64,000 bases of DNA from Erythrobacter donghaensis (GTDB lineage Bacteria > Pseudomonadota > Alphaproteobacteria > Sphingomonadales > Sphingomonadaceae): the NCBI RefSeq assembly GCF_002155425.1, contig NZ_MUYG01000010.1, forward strand, positions 62,001 to 126,000, read 5' to 3'. The notes below the pieces were generated by a model. The model did no database searches. It worked only from the letters and a program-made list of their open reading frames with translations, and was not told the origin of the DNA. Position 1 is the stretch's first letter, and every line of letters begins with the position of its first letter. Positions 46,437-55,528 of this stretch are shown here, piece after piece. The position numbers were made by a program, and so were the translations under genes.

Positions 46437-49400
46437 TCAGAAGCGGTAGGTCATCGTCCCGCGATAGACCTGCGCATCGGCGGTGGTGCGGCCGATGGTG
46501 GTGTCTGCGCCGACGCTGAACTGCAGCGGGCCATCGCCCACGGTCGCGCTGATGCCGACTTCACCCCAGGTGTGATCGCCCTGATCGAGCACGAAGTTGG
46601 CGTTGGGGCCGACCCCTTGCGCGAAGTTGGCGCCGAGCAGCTGCGGGCCGTCCTCGAACTCCCACACCAGCTGGGCAGAGCCGTTGATCGACACGCCCTT
46701 GCCCTGCTTTTCGTAATCGAAGCCGAAGCGCGCCTGCTTGCTCTCGTAATTCTCCCGCGACACGGCGAGCGCGGTGGTGCCGCCGGTTTCGCGCACGGTG
46801 CTGAGGTCGACGCTGGCATAGCGCGCCTCGATCCCCGGCGAGATGGTGCCGATGCCGCTGGTGATGTCGTAGGACAGGCCCAGCGCACCCGAGATCAGCC
46901 GGTCATCGGACGACGAGGTCAGCGTCTGCGTCGCGCCGAGGAACTGCACCGCGCGGGTGGTGTCGAGCCCGAGGCTGCCCATGCTGAACTGCGCATCGAG
47001 CACCGGACCATCGGTGAAGGCATGGCGCAGGTAGAGCGAGGCGGCATAGGTCTGGCTGTCGACCCGCTGGCCGAGCGGAACGTCGGCTTCGAGGTCGTTG
47101 TAGTAGCCCGAGAGGCCGACCATGGTGTTTTCACCCGGGTAGAACTCGATCCCGCCGGCGATGAACAGGCCGGTGATGTCGGTTTCCTGCGCGAAGCCGG
47201 GGAGGCTGTCCGCCTCGCCGCTGACATAGCCGCCCGAGAGGAAGATGCCGACATTGTCGGGCAGGCTGCTCTCGGTCATTTCGGTTTCGCCGCCGTCCTG
47301 CAGCGCCATCATCGCACCGCCGAGCGGGGCACCCACCGGCGCCAGGCTCATCTGCGCCAGATCCAGCGGACGCCCGGTGACGGCAATCTTGCCGCCTGCG
47401 CGCGACTTGTCAGCCTCACGCATCCGCGCATCGTTGAAGTTCTGGAGCAGGTTGACCGACAGCTGCGAGACCGACCGCACCGCCTGCTCGTTCACCGGGG
47501 CGAGCCCGTCGAAGGTGCTGCGGATGGTATCGGCCGAAGCGAAGTCGAGACCGTAGAGATCGGCGAGCGCCGCGTTCGGACGGTTCTGGTCGAACAGCTG
47601 GGCATAGGCATCCTGCACCGGGTTGTTCGGATCGATCACCGACGAATAGCTCTCCGCCCGCACTTCCATCAGCACCGCGTTGGGCTGATAGATGAAGCGC
47701 TGGCTGAGGATCGCCGAAAGTTGGCGGGCGGTGAAGGTGCCGCTGACGCCATCAGTGCCGGTGACGATGGTGTAGGTCTGGCCGTTGCCGTTGACCCGCT
47801 GGGTCACACCCATGCCGAGGTTCACGATCCCGCCGACATTGGCGATGCCGGTCACCGCGAGGCGATCCGACATATTGCCGGTGCCCAGGTCGACATTGAA
47901 CTGGGTGCCCGAGGACATCACCAGATTGCCGTCGATCGTCAGCGTGCCGGTGGTGCCCATTGTGCCGGGCGAGAACACGCCGGTGATGCTGGTCAGGAAC
48001 GGCGCAGTGACCGTGCCGGTGCCTTCGAGCATCCCGGCAAACAGCGTGTAATCGCCGACCGAAGTGAGGCCGCCATTGACGTTCACCCGGCCGCCGAACT
48101 GGTTGATGTCGATCAGCGAGGTGAGATCGCCCGCCGCAGCCACCGTCAGCCCGGCATTGCCGCGGATGGTCAGCCGGTCAATGGTGACGTCGCTGCTCAG
48201 CGTGGTGGTGCCGTCGCGGCTGAGGGTCACGTCGAAGTAGCGCGGATCGACGCGCACTTCGGCGGTGGTGACCGCGTCGATGTTGTTGGGCACGAAGCCA
48301 CTCGCACCCGGCAGGCCGTTGGCCAGCGTCGGGGTGGGCAACATCGCGGCGCCGTTCTGCGCCTGAAGATTGCTGGCCCGGTCAGGACGGCTCGAAGTCT
48401 GCCCGGCCAGCGCAGCGTCGAGCGCCGCCACTTCACCCGGCAGCGCGGTAATCGCGGCGCCGCCGGAAATGGCATCGAGCGACACCCGTGCGCGGCCGCT
48501 GGTCAGCTCGCCGGTTGCCGTGGCGGCCTGGTTGCCGCCAGCGGGCGTCGGCGAGGTGTCGATGATTTCGCCGGTGCCGATGTTGAAGCATTCGTCACCC
48601 GGCTCTTCGAATTCGACGCAGAACGCGCCGAACTTGCCGTCGGTGCCATCCGGCCCGAGCTCGGGCGTGGTCGGCAGGCCGTTCACCACTTGCCCGGCGG
48701 AATTGATGATCCGGTACATCGGGTCGAGGTCGGTCTGCCAGTGGTTGGCATCTTCCCAGTTGCCGTTCCCGGCCTTGGCCGAGACATAGCGGTAGGGATT
48801 GTTCTCGACGATATACTGCCAGTAGAGCGACAGCGGCTGATAAAAGCTGGTGGTACCGAGCGTGCTGAATGCCTGCCCGAGCTGCGGAATGCGCGAGCCG
48901 CCCGACAGCACGCCGATCACTAGATCTTCGTTCGACAGGGTGTTGTTGGCCGCATCAAGGATCAGCGGACCGCCCGAGTCCCCGCCTGCGGTGGTGCCTT
49001 CGTTGGGCAGCGCATCGTCGCGGTGGATGTTGATGTCGCGGAAGAAGCTGCGATCCTGCGAGTCGAAATCGAGCTGATAGAGGTTCTGCGGGAAGGTCGG
49101 ATCGCCCGGGCCGAACAGATATTCGTCCTGGTCATCGAGCGAGAAGAAGCCGCCCAGCATGTTTTCGGCCGCGCGGCGGCGGAAGTCGATGCCGCCGACC
49201 GGGCCCTGAACCGCGTTGCCGGTGGCGCCGTAGCCGACGATGTTGACGTGATACCCCGTGCCAAGCACAGGATCGCTGGTTTCAGGCGCGGGCAGGGTGG
49301 TGAACAGCAGTGCCCAGGTCGGGATGCCGGCCGCCGGGGTATCGAGGCTGGCGAGCGCAATGTCAGCTTCGAGGAAGCCGAGCCCGAAGGCGTCCTGCGT

Positions 49401-49808
49401 TGAGCGCGGATCCCAGAAGATGCGGTTGATGTTGAACACGCCGAGGTTGGGGTTGCTGGCGAAGTTGTTGGCGAACCAGTTCTGGAAGCCGGGCAGGGCG
49501 TTGACATTAAACGACCAGGCGGCCGGAATGTCGTCGGCGTTGTAGGCCTCTTCAGGCAGGTCGTTCACGCAGTGCGCGGCAAACAGCACGGTGCGCGGGT
49601 TGATCAGCGTGCCCGAGCACACAAACCCGTCAGCGCGGAAGAACATGCCGACACCGCGAAACTCGTCATCGGTATCGACGATTTCGTCCGAGGTGGTGTT
49701 CTCGTTCGGCACCACGGCCATGGCGGGTGTGGCGACAGCCGCCAGCGACAGCGCAGCCAGAGCCGATCCGGTCAGCAAGCTGCGGCGCGAATTCTGCGAG
49801 GATATCAT
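46437..49808 (-). CDS. Autotransporter with trypsin-like protease passenger
   Basis: The 1123-residue protein starts MISSQNSRRSLLTGSALAAL, a leader with a twin-arginine (SRRSLL) ahead of its hydrophobic part, cut after AMA. The passenger is an S1 serine protease: the catalytic His in VLFAAHCVND near residue 77, an Asp candidate in EADIALASLD near 145, and the Ser in TTAGGDSGGPLI near 277. A beta-helical stretch follows (for example GTGTVTAPFLTSITG), and the last 270 residues form an autotransporter barrel ending YRGTMTYRF. It should be surface-exposed or released and cleave proteins outside the cell. ATG 49808 has GGAGAG upstream; earlier in-frame starts are not needed. Confidence 0.92.
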   Translation of the reverse strand: MISSQNSRRSLLTGSALAALSLAAVATPAMAVVPNENTTSDEIVDTDDEFRGVGMFFRADGFVCSGTLINPRTVLFAAHCVNDLPEEAYNADDIPAAWSFNVNALPGFQNWFANNFASNPNLGVFNINRIFWDPRSTQDAFGLGFLEADIALASLDTPAAGIPTWALLFTTLPAPETSDPVLGTGYHVNIVGYGATGNAVQGPVGGIDFRRRAAENMLGGFFSLDDQDEYLFGPGDPTFPQNLYQLDFDSQDRSFFRDINIHRDDALPNEGTTAGGDSGGPLILDAANNTLSNEDLVIGVLSGGSRIPQLGQAFSTLGTTSFYQPLSLYWQYIVENNPYRYVSAKAGNGNWEDANHWQTDLDPMYRIINSAGQVVNGLPTTPELGPDGTDGKFGAFCVEFEEPGDECFNIGTGEIIDTSPTPAGGNQAATATGELTSGRARVSLDAISGGAAITALPGEVAALDAALAGQTSSRPDRASNLQAQNGAAMLPTPTLANGLPGASGFVPNNIDAVTTAEVRVDPRYFDVTLSRDGTTTLSSDVTIDRLTIRGNAGLTVAAAGDLTSLIDINQFGGRVNVNGGLTSVGDYTLFAGMLEGTGTVTAPFLTSITGVFSPGTMGTTGTLTIDGNLVMSSGTQFNVDLGTGNMSDRLAVTGIANVGGIVNLGMGVTQRVNGNGQTYTIVTGTDGVSGTFTARQLSAILSQRFIYQPNAVLMEVRAESYSSVIDPNNPVQDAYAQLFDQNRPNAALADLYGLDFASADTIRSTFDGLAPVNEQAVRSVSQLSVNLLQNFNDARMREADKSRAGGKIAVTGRPLDLAQMSLAPVGAPLGGAMMALQDGGETEMTESSLPDNVGIFLSGGYVSGEADSLPGFAQETDITGLFIAGGIEFYPGENTMVGLSGYYNDLEADVPLGQRVDSQTYAASLYLRHAFTDGPVLDAQFSMGSLGLDTTRAVQFLGATQTLTSSSDDRLISGALGLSYDITSGIGTISPGIEARYASVDLSTVRETGGTTALAVSRENYESKQARFGFDYEKQGKGVSINGSAQLVWEFEDGPQLLGANFAQGVGPNANFVLDQGDHTWGEVGISATVGDGPLQFSVGADTTIGRTTADAQVYRGTMTYRF

Positions 49809-49891
49809 GTGCGTCTCTCCATTAGGGGTGGCTGCCCTGCCAGCCGATGGATTGCACGCTAGCGTCTCAACCCGTTCTGGCAATTCGCTTT

Positions 49892-49906
49892 TGTGACTTT
49901 GTCACA
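49892..49906 (-). promoter_or_regulatory. Palindrome TGTGAC-TTT-GTCACA upstream of the autotransporter
   Basis: A perfect 15-base inverted repeat lies about 84 bases before the autotransporter start. It resembles CRP/FNR-class half sites (TGTGA / TCACA) but with a 5-base instead of 6-base spacer, so a different dimeric regulator is possible. Confidence 0.5.
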
Positions 49907-49934
49907 TCTGATTGCGTAGCGTTGCAATAATGCC

Positions 49935-50888
49935 TCAGCGTGTCGCAAGAAACAGCGTGTATCCGGCATAGAGCACCACCAGCAGCGCCCCTTCGCCCCG
50001 CGAGAGCTTCCATCCGCTCCGCAACTGCACCAGCAGCAGCGCGGTCACGCCCAGCATCGCCCAGATGTCGAAGGCCGCGATCTCGGCCGGCACGGCGATT
50101 GGCTGGATCACCGCAGTCGCGCCGAGAATGCCCATCACGTTGTAGATGCACGATCCCACCACATTGCCCAGCGCCACATCGGCGTGCTTGCGGATCACCG
50201 CGACCACGCAGGCAATCAGTTCGGGCAGGGAGGTGCCGATCGCCACCACCGTCAGCCCGATCACGCTCTCCGAGACCCCCGCCGCGCTGGCGAGCACGGT
50301 CGCCCCGTCGACCAGCCAGCCCGCGCCGAAAATCGCCGCCACCAGCCCTGCGACGATCATCGCGCCGAGCACCACCGGGCCGGTATCGGGCGGCACGGGG
50401 CGGTCTTCGGCCTCGGCCTCGTGGCGGTGGCACTCGTCGTCGTCGGCCGCCGCCTCGGACTTGTAGGCATACCAGATGTAGCCGACCAGACAGGCGAGCA
50501 GCACCACCCCCGGCAGCCGCCCGATCACGCCGAGCAGCACCGCCCCGGTGCACAGCAAGGCGCTACCGCCGAGCGCAATGGAGTCCCGCTTGAACGAGCG
50601 CGGGTTCACCGCCAGCGGGGCGATCAACGCTGACACGCCGAGGATCAGCAGGATGTTGGCGATGTTCGATCCCACCACATTGCCCATCGCGATCCCCGGC
50701 GCTCCGGCCATGGCCGCCTGCACGCTGGTCGCCAGTTCCGGCATCGAGGTGCCGAAGCCGACGATGGTGAGCCCCGCCAGCAGCGGCGAAATCCCGATCC
50801 GCGCCGCCATCCCGACCGCGCCGCGCACCAGCAACTCGCCGCCGAGCGCGAGCAGGACGAGGCCACCGAGAACAAGAAGATAAGCCAT
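49935..50888 (-). CDS. Calcium/sodium exchanger (CaCA family, YrbG-like)
   Basis: The 317-residue inner-membrane protein has both alpha-repeats of the family: GFGTSMPELATSVQAAMAG with GNVVGSNIANILLILG, and AIGTSLPELIACVVAVIRK with GNVVGSCIYNVMGILG. The central loop is rich in Asp and His (DDDECHRHEAEAED), which may bind metal. About ten membrane segments are visible. It exchanges Ca2+ for Na+ or H+. ATG 50888 was chosen; an earlier in-frame start at 50954 lacks a ribosome site. Confidence 0.92.
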   Translation of the reverse strand: MAYLLVLGGLVLLALGGELLVRGAVGMAARIGISPLLAGLTIVGFGTSMPELATSVQAAMAGAPGIAMGNVVGSNIANILLILGVSALIAPLAVNPRSFKRDSIALGGSALLCTGAVLLGVIGRLPGVVLLACLVGYIWYAYKSEAAADDDECHRHEAEAEDRPVPPDTGPVVLGAMIVAGLVAAIFGAGWLVDGATVLASAAGVSESVIGLTVVAIGTSLPELIACVVAVIRKHADVALGNVVGSCIYNVMGILGATAVIQPIAVPAEIAAFDIWAMLGVTALLLVQLRSGWKLSRGEGALLVVLYAGYTLFLATR

Positions 50889-51039
50889 TGCAAAGCTGCT
50901 CCATCGAGCGGGAATGGCGACACATTCCCTCCGGCTTGCGAATGCACGGGTCACATCCGCCGTACGAACCCGGTGCCGATCACACGACTAGTCAAGACGC
51001 GTATGCCTGCCAACAGCCAGCCAGGCATCGATCAGTCAT

Positions 51040-51843
51040 TCATGAACAGCGGCCGTGGATCCTCTGGCCGTTGGAGGTTGAAAAGGCACGCGTGCCGCGT
51101 GTGCCAGCCGGCGTGATGCAGGATTCGATCCCGGCCGCGGCATTGCTGCTGGGGGCCGTGTTGGCTGTGCTCGGCGGCGGCGGCGGTGCGGATTGAGCCG
51201 CGGAGCGCGCCCGTTCCTGCTCGCGCCGGGCGAGCGCACGCTGCGCGTTGTCAGAACGCGCACGGTAGGCCCCGACATTGGTGCACGAATTGGCATCGCC
51301 GCGCGAACAGGCGCGCTGGGCGGGCGTGTAGGCCCGTTCCCACTGCTGCGCTTCGCCCATGGCATAGGCAGCCTTGCCGCAGTCGCTGGCCGTCCCGATC
51401 TCGCAGACGCGATTGTGGATGAAGGTGCGGTCGGCTTCGGAATAGGGGTTGGACCGATTGGCCATGAGCCCGGCAAGGCCGCAGCCATCGGCGTCACCGC
51501 CCCGGCAGGCGCGCAGCGCAAACTCGGCCTGAAGCGCGCGGTTGGAGGGCGGAAAGCCCGTGGCTCCCACGCTCGAGCGGGCGGCATAGACGGTGCATTG
51601 ACGTGCCGATCCCGTCTCGCACGCACGGCGCGTGTAGAAGGCGAACTTCTCGCGCGTGTCCATGCCACGGCCGAAATGAACCCGCAACGCCTCGCAATCG
51701 GCGTTGGTGCCTTGCGCACATCCGGCCTCGAGCGCGGCGAGCCGGGCAGCGTCAGGCTCTGCGGTCTGCGCCAGCGCGGGGCGAAGCGTGACGGCGAGAG
51801 CGAGCACGAGGAGGCCGCACACTAATCGAAATCCAGTTGCCAC
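51040..51843 (-). CDS. Secreted protein with five C-x7-C Sel1/Hcp-like repeats
   Basis: The 267-residue protein has a signal peptide (FRLVCGLLVLALAVTLRPAL, cut after ALA). Five units share the pattern C-x2-G-x-A-x2-C: CAQGTNADC, CETGSARQC, CRGGDADGC, CEIGTASDC and CSRGDANSC, spaced about 30-40 residues, as in Sel1-like/Helicobacter cysteine-rich proteins where each pair forms a disulfide in a helical hairpin. The tail is Gln/Arg/Ala-rich, then Pro-rich, with two more Cys near the C-terminus. The function is unknown; an oxidised, helical scaffold in the periplasm is likely. The start is GTG 51843. Confidence 0.78.
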   Translation of the reverse strand: MATGFRLVCGLLVLALAVTLRPALAQTAEPDAARLAALEAGCAQGTNADCEALRVHFGRGMDTREKFAFYTRRACETGSARQCTVYAARSSVGATGFPPSNRALQAEFALRACRGGDADGCGLAGLMANRSNPYSEADRTFIHNRVCEIGTASDCGKAAYAMGEAQQWERAYTPAQRACSRGDANSCTNVGAYRARSDNAQRALARREQERARSAAQSAPPPPPSTANTAPSSNAAAGIESCITPAGTRGTRAFSTSNGQRIHGRCS

Positions 51844-51943
51844 CGCTCACCGCCTTTCTACGGTATCGGGAATCGCCGATGCGATCAGGGTTTGCCGGGA
51901 AAGGCATTTCGCGTCAAAGCAGAAGCTTCGGTTCTGTAAAAGG

Positions 51944-51977
51944 AAAGAGCCCCGACCTTGCGATCGGGGCTCTGAAT
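51944..51977 (-). terminator. Terminator after glnA
   Basis: A 10-bp perfect stem (AGAGCCCCGA and complement) with an 8-base loop is followed on the minus strand by TTCCTTTT. It lies 25 bases past the glnA stop. Confidence 0.85.
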
Positions 51978-51998
51978 TTTGGCGCGAGGCCGAGCGTA

Positions 51999-53408
51999 TT
52001 ACATCGAGTAATACATATCGAATTCGACCGGGCACGGGGTGGTTTCGGTGCGGATCACCTCTTCCCACTTGAGTTCCATATAGGCCTCGATCTGGTCCTT
52101 GGTGAACACGTCGCCCTTGAGCAGGAAGTCGTGATCGGCGGCGAGGCTGTCGAGCGCCTCGCGGAGCGAACCGCACACGGTCGGCACTTCGGCGAGTTCG
52201 GCCGGGGGCAGATCGTAGAGGTTCTTGTCCATCGCCTCGCCCGGGTGGATCTTGTTCTCGATCCCGTCGAGACCCGCCATCAGCAGCGCCGAGTAGGCGA
52301 GGTAGGGGTTGGCCATCGCATCGGGGAAGCGGAATTCGACGCGCTTGGCCTTGTCACCGCTGCCGTAGGGGATGCGGCACGAGGCCGAGCGGTTGCGTGC
52401 CGAATAGGCCAGCAGCACCGGCGCCTCGAAGCCCGGCACCAGCCGCTTGTAGCTGTTGGTGGTTGGGTTGGTGAAGGCGTTCAGCGCCTTGGCGTGCTTG
52501 ATCACGCCGCCGATGTAGTAGAGGCACATTTCCGACAGGCCGGCATATTCATTGCCCGCAAACATCGGCTTGCCGTCCTTCCAGATCGACATGTGGGTGT
52601 GCATGCCCGAGCCATTATCGGCCTTGATCGGCTTGGGCATGAAGGTCGCAGTCTTGCCATAGGCATGCGCGACCTGATGCACGACATACTTGTAGATCTG
52701 CATCCGGTCGGCGGTCTGCACCAGCGTGCCGAAGGTCAGGCCCAGCTCGTGCTGGGCGGCGGCGACTTCGTGGTGGTGCTTGTCGCAGGGCAGGCCCATT
52801 TCGAGCATGGTCGAAACCATCTCGGCACGGATGTCCACAGCGCTGTCGACCGGCGCGACCGGGAAGTAACCGCCCTTGGCGCGCGGGCGGTGGCCCATGT
52901 TGCCCTGGTCATATTCCTTGCCGGTGTTGGTCGGCAGTTCGATGTCGTCGATCGAGAAGCCCGAGCCCGAGTAGCCATCCTCGAAGCGCACGTCGTCGAA
53001 CATGAAGAATTCGGCTTCCGGGCCGACATAGACGGTGTCGCCCAGGCCGGTCGACTTGAGATAGGCCTCGGCGCGCTTCGCCGTGGTGCGCGGGTCGCGG
53101 CTGTACCAGTCGCCGGTCGACGGTTCCACGATGTCGCAGTTGATGATCAGCATCGGGGTGGCGCTGAAGGGATCGACCCAGGTCTCGCTGAGGTCGGGCT
53201 TCAGGATCATGTCGGATTCGTTGATGACCTTCCAGCCGGCGATCGACGAACCGTCGAACATGAGGCCGTCTTCCAGTTCATCTTCGCCCATGATGCTGGC
53301 GACCATGGTGAGGTGCTGCCACTTGCCCTTGGGATCGGTGAAGCGCAGATCGACCCACTCGATTTCTTCGTCCTTGATCTTCTTCAGGACGTCTTTTGCT
53401 TTCGACAT
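51999..53408 (-). CDS. glnA: Glutamine synthetase type I
   Basis: The 469-residue enzyme has the GS-I signatures: [18 protein letters not shown], then [10 protein letters not shown] and the ATP-binding region [18 protein letters not shown]. The adenylylation motif reads NLYDLPPAE, with Tyr at the position of Tyr397, so it is probably controlled by GlnE. It makes glutamine from glutamate and ammonia. It is the second gene of a glnB-glnA operon, 62 bases after glnB, and has GGAGG before its ATG. Confidence 0.97.
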   Translation of the reverse strand: MSKAKDVLKKIKDEEIEWVDLRFTDPKGKWQHLTMVASIMGEDELEDGLMFDGSSIAGWKVINESDMILKPDLSETWVDPFSATPMLIINCDIVEPSTGDWYSRDPRTTAKRAEAYLKSTGLGDTVYVGPEAEFFMFDDVRFEDGYSGSGFSIDDIELPTNTGKEYDQGNMGHRPRAKGGYFPVAPVDSAVDIRAEMVSTMLEMGLPCDKHHHEVAAAQHELGLTFGTLVQTADRMQIYKYVVHQVAHAYGKTATFMPKPIKADNGSGMHTHMSIWKDGKPMFAGNEYAGLSEMCLYYIGGVIKHAKALNAFTNPTTNSYKRLVPGFEAPVLLAYSARNRSASCRIPYGSGDKAKRVEFRFPDAMANPYLAYSALLMAGLDGIENKIHPGEAMDKNLYDLPPAELAEVPTVCGSLREALDSLAADHDFLLKGDVFTKDQIEAYMELKWEEVIRTETTPCPVEFDMYYSM

Positions 53409-53470
53409 TTTGGTATTGCCTCCGGTTTATGCGTGGCCCGCCGTGCTGGCAGGCAGGAGAGGGTGGAAAA

Positions 53471-53848
<378 letters not shown>

Positions 53849-53864
53849 TTACTGACCGATTCTT

Positions 53865-53881
53865 AACAAGAACCGTGCCAA
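53865..53881 (-). promoter_or_regulatory. Sigma-54-type promoter for glnB-glnA
   Basis: On the minus strand TTGGCACGGTTCTTGTT fits the sigma-54 consensus TTGGCACG-N4-TTGCW except for T at the final C of the -12 GC. It lies 55-72 bases upstream of the glnB GTG, in the right orientation. Confidence 0.6.
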
Positions 53882-53975
53882 GCCCTAAGGTGAAGGCTGT
53901 GAACGATCCTTGCCGCTTGAAGACTCAAGGGTGAGGATGTCTTTCGCCGATGGGGGCGGGTTAGCAAGATTATGG

Positions 53976-53994
53976 TGCACCGCGCAATGGTGCA
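53976..53994 (-). promoter_or_regulatory. NtrC-like enhancer site upstream of glnB
   Basis: TGCACC-N7-GGTGCA lies about 95 bases upstream of the sigma-54-like promoter. Known NtrC sites have TGCACC-N5-GGTGCA, so the spacer is two bases long. The DNA also contains ATGGTGCAC twice, 15 bases apart (53972 and 53987). Confidence 0.5.
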
Positions 53995-54041
53995 CAGCCA
54001 TTCATCGCGCCATGCCTAAATTTTAAGCAACTTGTCCGCGC

Positions 54042-55046
54042 TTACAGGCGCAGACCGGTGGTCTCGGGCAGGCCGCACATGATGTTGAGGTTCTGGATCG
54101 CCGCCCCCGAAGCGCCCTTGCCGAGGTTGTCGAGCCGGGCGACGAGGCGGGCGTGGGTCGGCAAATCGTCCGCGCCTTGCTCATGGAAGGGGCCGAACAC
54201 GTAAAGGTCCATGCCGTCCCACGGATCGGCGTCCGACATCAGCAGAAGTTCGGAAGGGTTATCCGACATCTCGTGGACCCGGACCACATCGGAATCCTCG
54301 TACATCTCGTCGAGGAGATTCCACAGCGCCAATGGCCACCCGCGCGCGCCCATCATAGCCAGCGGGAGCGGAATATCGACGATCATCCCGCGATGGGCAG
54401 GGACGACGGACGGCGAGAAAACCGGTGGCGATGCAAGCTGCGCATAGGTCTGCATTTCGGGCAGATGCTTGTGCCCCCCCGCCATCCCGTAGGCGCGGAA
54501 CGCGATGTTCGGTTCGGCAGCAAAACGGTCGATTAGCGCGTTGCCGCCACCCGAATAGCCGCTCACCGCATTGACGCTATAGGGAAAATCGAAAGGCAGG
54601 AGCCCGCCGTTGATCGGGTCTCCGCCGCGCACGGAAATTCCCGGATCGACCAGCGGCGCCAGCAGGGCAAGAAAGCCCGTCGGATAACAGCCCGGATTGC
54701 TCACGAATTGGGCATTGGCGATGGCGTCGCGGCCCGTGCCGGGCATGTGATTGACGAGCTCGGGAAAACCGTAGGTCCAGCCTTCGGCCACACGGTGAGC
54801 GCTGGAGGCGTCGATGATCCGTGTCCCCGAGCCCTCCGCCAGCTTCACCGCTTCCTTCGCCGCATCGTCCGGCAGACACAGGATCGCGATGTCGGCGGCG
54901 TGGAGCGCGTCGCGTCGCGCGGCTTCATCCTTGCGCTGTGCGTCGTCGAGCACCAGCAATTCGAACTCGTCGCGCCCGGTCAGCCGCTCGCGGATTTCAA
55001 GGCCGGTGGTGCCCGCGGCCCCGTCGATGAACAGCCGTATCGCCAC
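54042..55046 (-). CDS. argC: N-acetyl-gamma-glutamyl-phosphate reductase
   Basis: The 334-residue enzyme starts MAIRLFIDGAAGTTGLEIRE (NADP fold) and has the catalytic Cys in SNPGCYPTGFLALL, the GYSGGG motif (VSGYSGGGNALID) and HKHLPEMQ. It belongs to the shorter type 2 ArgC group. It reduces N-acetylglutamyl phosphate in arginine synthesis. The start is GTG 55046, six bases after the SH3-protein stop. Its end is followed by the glnB promoter region. Confidence 0.94.
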   Translation of the reverse strand: MAIRLFIDGAAGTTGLEIRERLTGRDEFELLVLDDAQRKDEAARRDALHAADIAILCLPDDAAKEAVKLAEGSGTRIIDASSAHRVAEGWTYGFPELVNHMPGTGRDAIANAQFVSNPGCYPTGFLALLAPLVDPGISVRGGDPINGGLLPFDFPYSVNAVSGYSGGGNALIDRFAAEPNIAFRAYGMAGGHKHLPEMQTYAQLASPPVFSPSVVPAHRGMIVDIPLPLAMMGARGWPLALWNLLDEMYEDSDVVRVHEMSDNPSELLLMSDADPWDGMDLYVFGPFHEQGADDLPTHARLVARLDNLGKGASGAAIQNLNIMCGLPETTGLRL

Positions 55047-55052
55047 GGCGCG

Positions 55053-55415
55053 TCAGGCGTCCGAAGGAGCGAGTTCGCTCGCCCGGCACCAGCCGCTCGG
55101 GCCTTGCGGCCCAGGGCAGCCCCACACCCATTCGCCCGCCACGTCGAGCAGCTCGAACCGGCTGGCGGCGGGAAGCTGCGCGAACACCTCGGCATCCTCG
55201 CGCGGATTGAGCCTGAGGCCTGCGCCCGCTGCACCGACGCTGCGAACATGGGGGATGACATAATGCGCAGCGAGATGCGTCCCGGCGAGCGCCATATGTG
55301 CCAGATCGCCGCGCAAGGGCAGCGTTCCCGGCGCGGGCTTGTCGACCGGGCCCTTCAGACCCAGCACGCCCGCCGGCACGGCATAATCGGAAATCTCGCG
55401 CGACGCGCCGCTCAT
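55053..55415 (-). CDS. Stand-alone SH3-like domain protein (remnant of an NlpC/P60 peptidase?)
   Basis: The 120-residue protein contains LRGDLAHMALAGTHLAAHYV and LRLNPREDAEVFAQLPAASR, then FELLDVAGEWVWGCPGPQGP and GWCRASEL. This pattern is that of the N-terminal SH3 domain of C40 (NlpC/P60) dipeptidyl-peptidase VI-type enzymes. The catalytic Cys-His domain that should follow is missing: the frame stops and argC starts six bases later. It lies after the M17 aminopeptidase gene, where a full C40 peptidase is often found in this order. Start ATG 55415; GTG 55445 is possible. Confidence 0.65.
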   Translation of the reverse strand: MSGASREISDYAVPAGVLGLKGPVDKPAPGTLPLRGDLAHMALAGTHLAAHYVIPHVRSVGAAGAGLRLNPREDAEVFAQLPAASRFELLDVAGEWVWGCPGPQGPSGWCRASELAPSDA

Positions 55416-55528
55416 GGGTCTTGCCTTGGCCTTCTCAGGTGACACGCGCGCCCTGTCCCCTGCGGGCGCGGCGTGGCAGGCCCGTTAGCGCCAAGCGGCG
55501 CGCGGGGCAAGGTCACGCGCCCCCAAAC

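Noticed and set aside
46572..48923. 783-codon open frame antisense to the autotransporter
   Set aside because: A high-GC shadow of a well-supported gene with signal peptide, catalytic triad and barrel on the other strand.
49892..49906. Classical CRP site
   Set aside because: The spacer between TGTGA and TCACA is five bases, not six, so only an operator-like palindrome is claimed.
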